From assembly GCA_020852155.1 (NCBI GenBank), contig JADZBJ010000112.1, positions 1 through 5,940 of the forward strand: DNA of 5,940 nt, written 5' to 3'. The stretch's first letter is position 1, and the number at the start of each line of letters is the position of its first letter. The position numbers and the translations under genes are program-made. The notes below the pieces were generated by a model, which worked only from the letters and a program-made list of their open reading frames with translations, did no database searches and was not told where the DNA came from. This DNA comes from Saprospiraceae bacterium (GTDB lineage: Bacteria > Bacteroidota > Bacteroidia > Chitinophagales > Saprospiraceae). Shown here in pieces: positions 5,074 to 5,940 of the stretch.

Positions 5074-5826
5074 TTATTGGGGCTTCACCGCAGGCAAACT
5101 CATATTCAGCGCTTCAAGCCGCTCCACCAGTGTTTTGGCGATGAAGTAATCGCGATACCAGCGGTTATCCACCGGACAGATGTACCAGGGAATATCACTC
5201 TCATTGATGGCGTATTCGTACGCTTCCATGTACTTGTCCCACAATTTGCGTTCTTCCCAGTCGCCGTCGTTGTGCTTCCAGAATTTGGTTGGGTCGTCAC
5301 GGCGTTGCTGCAACTGAATTTCCTGCTCCTCTTTCGAGATGTGCATGTAAAATTTGATGACCAGCGTGTTGTTGTCAAATTCCAGCAGTTCCTCAAAAGC
5401 ATTTATGGCCGCCATGCGTTTTTTCACGCGATCTTCCGTAATCCAGTTGTGTACACGCTGAATGAGGATGTCTTCGTAATGGCTGCGGTTGAAAATGGTC
5501 ATCATGCCTTTTTGGGGCACCCACTTGTGACTGCGCCACAGAAAATCATGCGCAAATTCTTCTTCCGTTGGTTTTTTGAACGAGGCCAAATCCAGGCCGG
5601 CAATGGTGCAGCCATGAAAAACATTGCGCACAGCGCCGTCTTTTCCGCTACCGTCCATACCCTGAAGGATAATGAGCACGGAATATTTGCCCTGCGCATA
5701 CATGATGTGCTGTAATTCGCCCAGGCGCTCTACCAGCCTTTCTGTTTCGTCTTTCAGGTCTTTTTTCTCCAGTCCGGCGGGCGCCGTCGTCGGAATATCA
5801 GCCAGTTGAATTTTATTTTTTTTCAT
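5074..5826 (-). CDS. ppk2: Polyphosphate kinase 2 family phosphotransferase (class III-like)
   Basis: 250-aa cytoplasmic protein matching the PPK2 family, which moves phosphate between polyphosphate and nucleotides (AMP, ADP, NMP or NDP depending on class). The Walker A loop is GMDGSGKDG (residues 56-64, K62), followed by VRNVFHGC and the SFKKPTEEEFAHDFLWR motif. The Walker B region is IFNRSHYEDILIQRVH (111-126). The arginine-rich lid is QQRRDDPTKFWKHNDGDW (173-190), and the end carries WYICPVDNRWYRDYFIAKTL. The GMDxSGKDG and FNRSHYED wording fits the class III group (TIGR03709-like), whose members can phosphorylate AMP and ADP; this subclass call is by recall. All catalytic blocks are intact. 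The start MKKNKIQ at 5826 is the first ATG of the frame and gives the usual length. No Shine-Dalgarno is seen. The gene converges on the rpmB cluster and shares its terminator. Confidence 0.95.
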   Translation of the reverse strand: MKKNKIQLADIPTTAPAGLEKKDLKDETERLVERLGELQHIMYAQGKYSVLIILQGMDGSGKDGAVRNVFHGCTIAGLDLASFKKPTEEEFAHDFLWRSHKWVPQKGMMTIFNRSHYEDILIQRVHNWITEDRVKKRMAAINAFEELLEFDNNTLVIKFYMHISKEEQEIQLQQRRDDPTKFWKHNDGDWEERKLWDKYMEAYEYAINESDIPWYICPVDNRWYRDYFIAKTLVERLEALNMSLPAVKPQ

Positions 5827-5840
5827 AAACAGATTTTTTT

Positions 5841-5890
5841 GATTGATTCGATTAAATCCGATTAAGTCCGATTGATTCGATTGATTTGAT
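5841..5890. repeat. GATT-rich array upstream of the PPK2 gene
   Basis: GATTGATTCGATT occurs exactly twice (5841-5853 and 5870-5882), and between them TCCGATT occurs at 5857 and 5867, ten bases apart; the array closes with GATTTGAT. It lies 15-64 bases upstream of the PPK2 start, where its promoter would be expected, but I see no clean TAnnTTTG on that strand. The rest of the window (5891-5940) holds no gene I can support. Confidence 0.65.
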
Positions 5891-5940
5891 ACGGGTGCAA
5901 TTCAGTTGTGTCACCAAAATCCGCGTTGCTTTGCATCCGC

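Noticed and set aside
4978..5715. 245-codon + strand frame opposite the PPK2 gene
   Set aside because: The minus-strand frame carries all PPK2 motifs; the + frame is its shadow and runs through the terminator.
1..5940. Search for mobile elements, CRISPR arrays, toxin-antitoxin or defence genes
   Set aside because: No transposase or integrase motifs, no regular repeat-spacer pattern and no recognisable defence domains; the genes are housekeeping or conserved hypothetical.

Overview
The window looks like chromosomal DNA of a member of the Bacteroidota, from a moderately GC-balanced genome. Several signs point the same way. A 59-aa DUF4295 protein sits directly after rpmB and rpmG, and that small family is, to my knowledge, confined to this phylum. 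A DUF3109 protein, also typical of the phylum, lies beside rnd. Shine-Dalgarno sequences are absent before the genes. The tRNA is preceded by an exact match to the Bacteroidota promoter (TTTG, 20 bp, TAnnTTTG). A lineage within the phylum (for example Saprospiria or Chitinophagia) cannot be fixed from this stretch alone.

Left part (1-2137, + strand): the 3' end of a DUF1003 membrane-protein gene, a complete ribonuclease D gene (rnd), and a complete DUF3109 gene encoding a cysteine-rich protein. The spacers are only 30 and 21 bases. rnd and the DUF3109 gene both have a TATA-like element a few bases before the ATG, so each may have its own very short-leader promoter as well as read-through from upstream.

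Middle (2116-4063): a large minus-strand gene for a membrane-anchored protein of about 546 aa with no function I can name. Its 3' end overlaps the end of the DUF3109 gene tail to tail by 22 bp. Its upstream spacer carries a degenerate GATTTT-type repeat and then the promoter of a tRNA gene.

Right part (4064-5940): tRNA-Arg(ACG) with its own promoter and a strong intrinsic terminator, then the rpmB-rpmG-DUF4295 ribosomal cluster (+), closed by a hairpin terminator that should work in both directions. The convergent minus-strand gene is a polyphosphate kinase 2 family enzyme (class III-like sequence), with a GATT-rich repeat array upstream. Themes are RNA processing (RNase D), translation (tRNA, L28, L33) and energy or polyphosphate metabolism (PPK2). 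This is mostly housekeeping DNA. I see no mobile element, CRISPR array or defence system. The least explained items are the 546-aa protein, the nested inverted repeats around the tRNA terminator and rpmB leader, and the intergenic GATT arrays.
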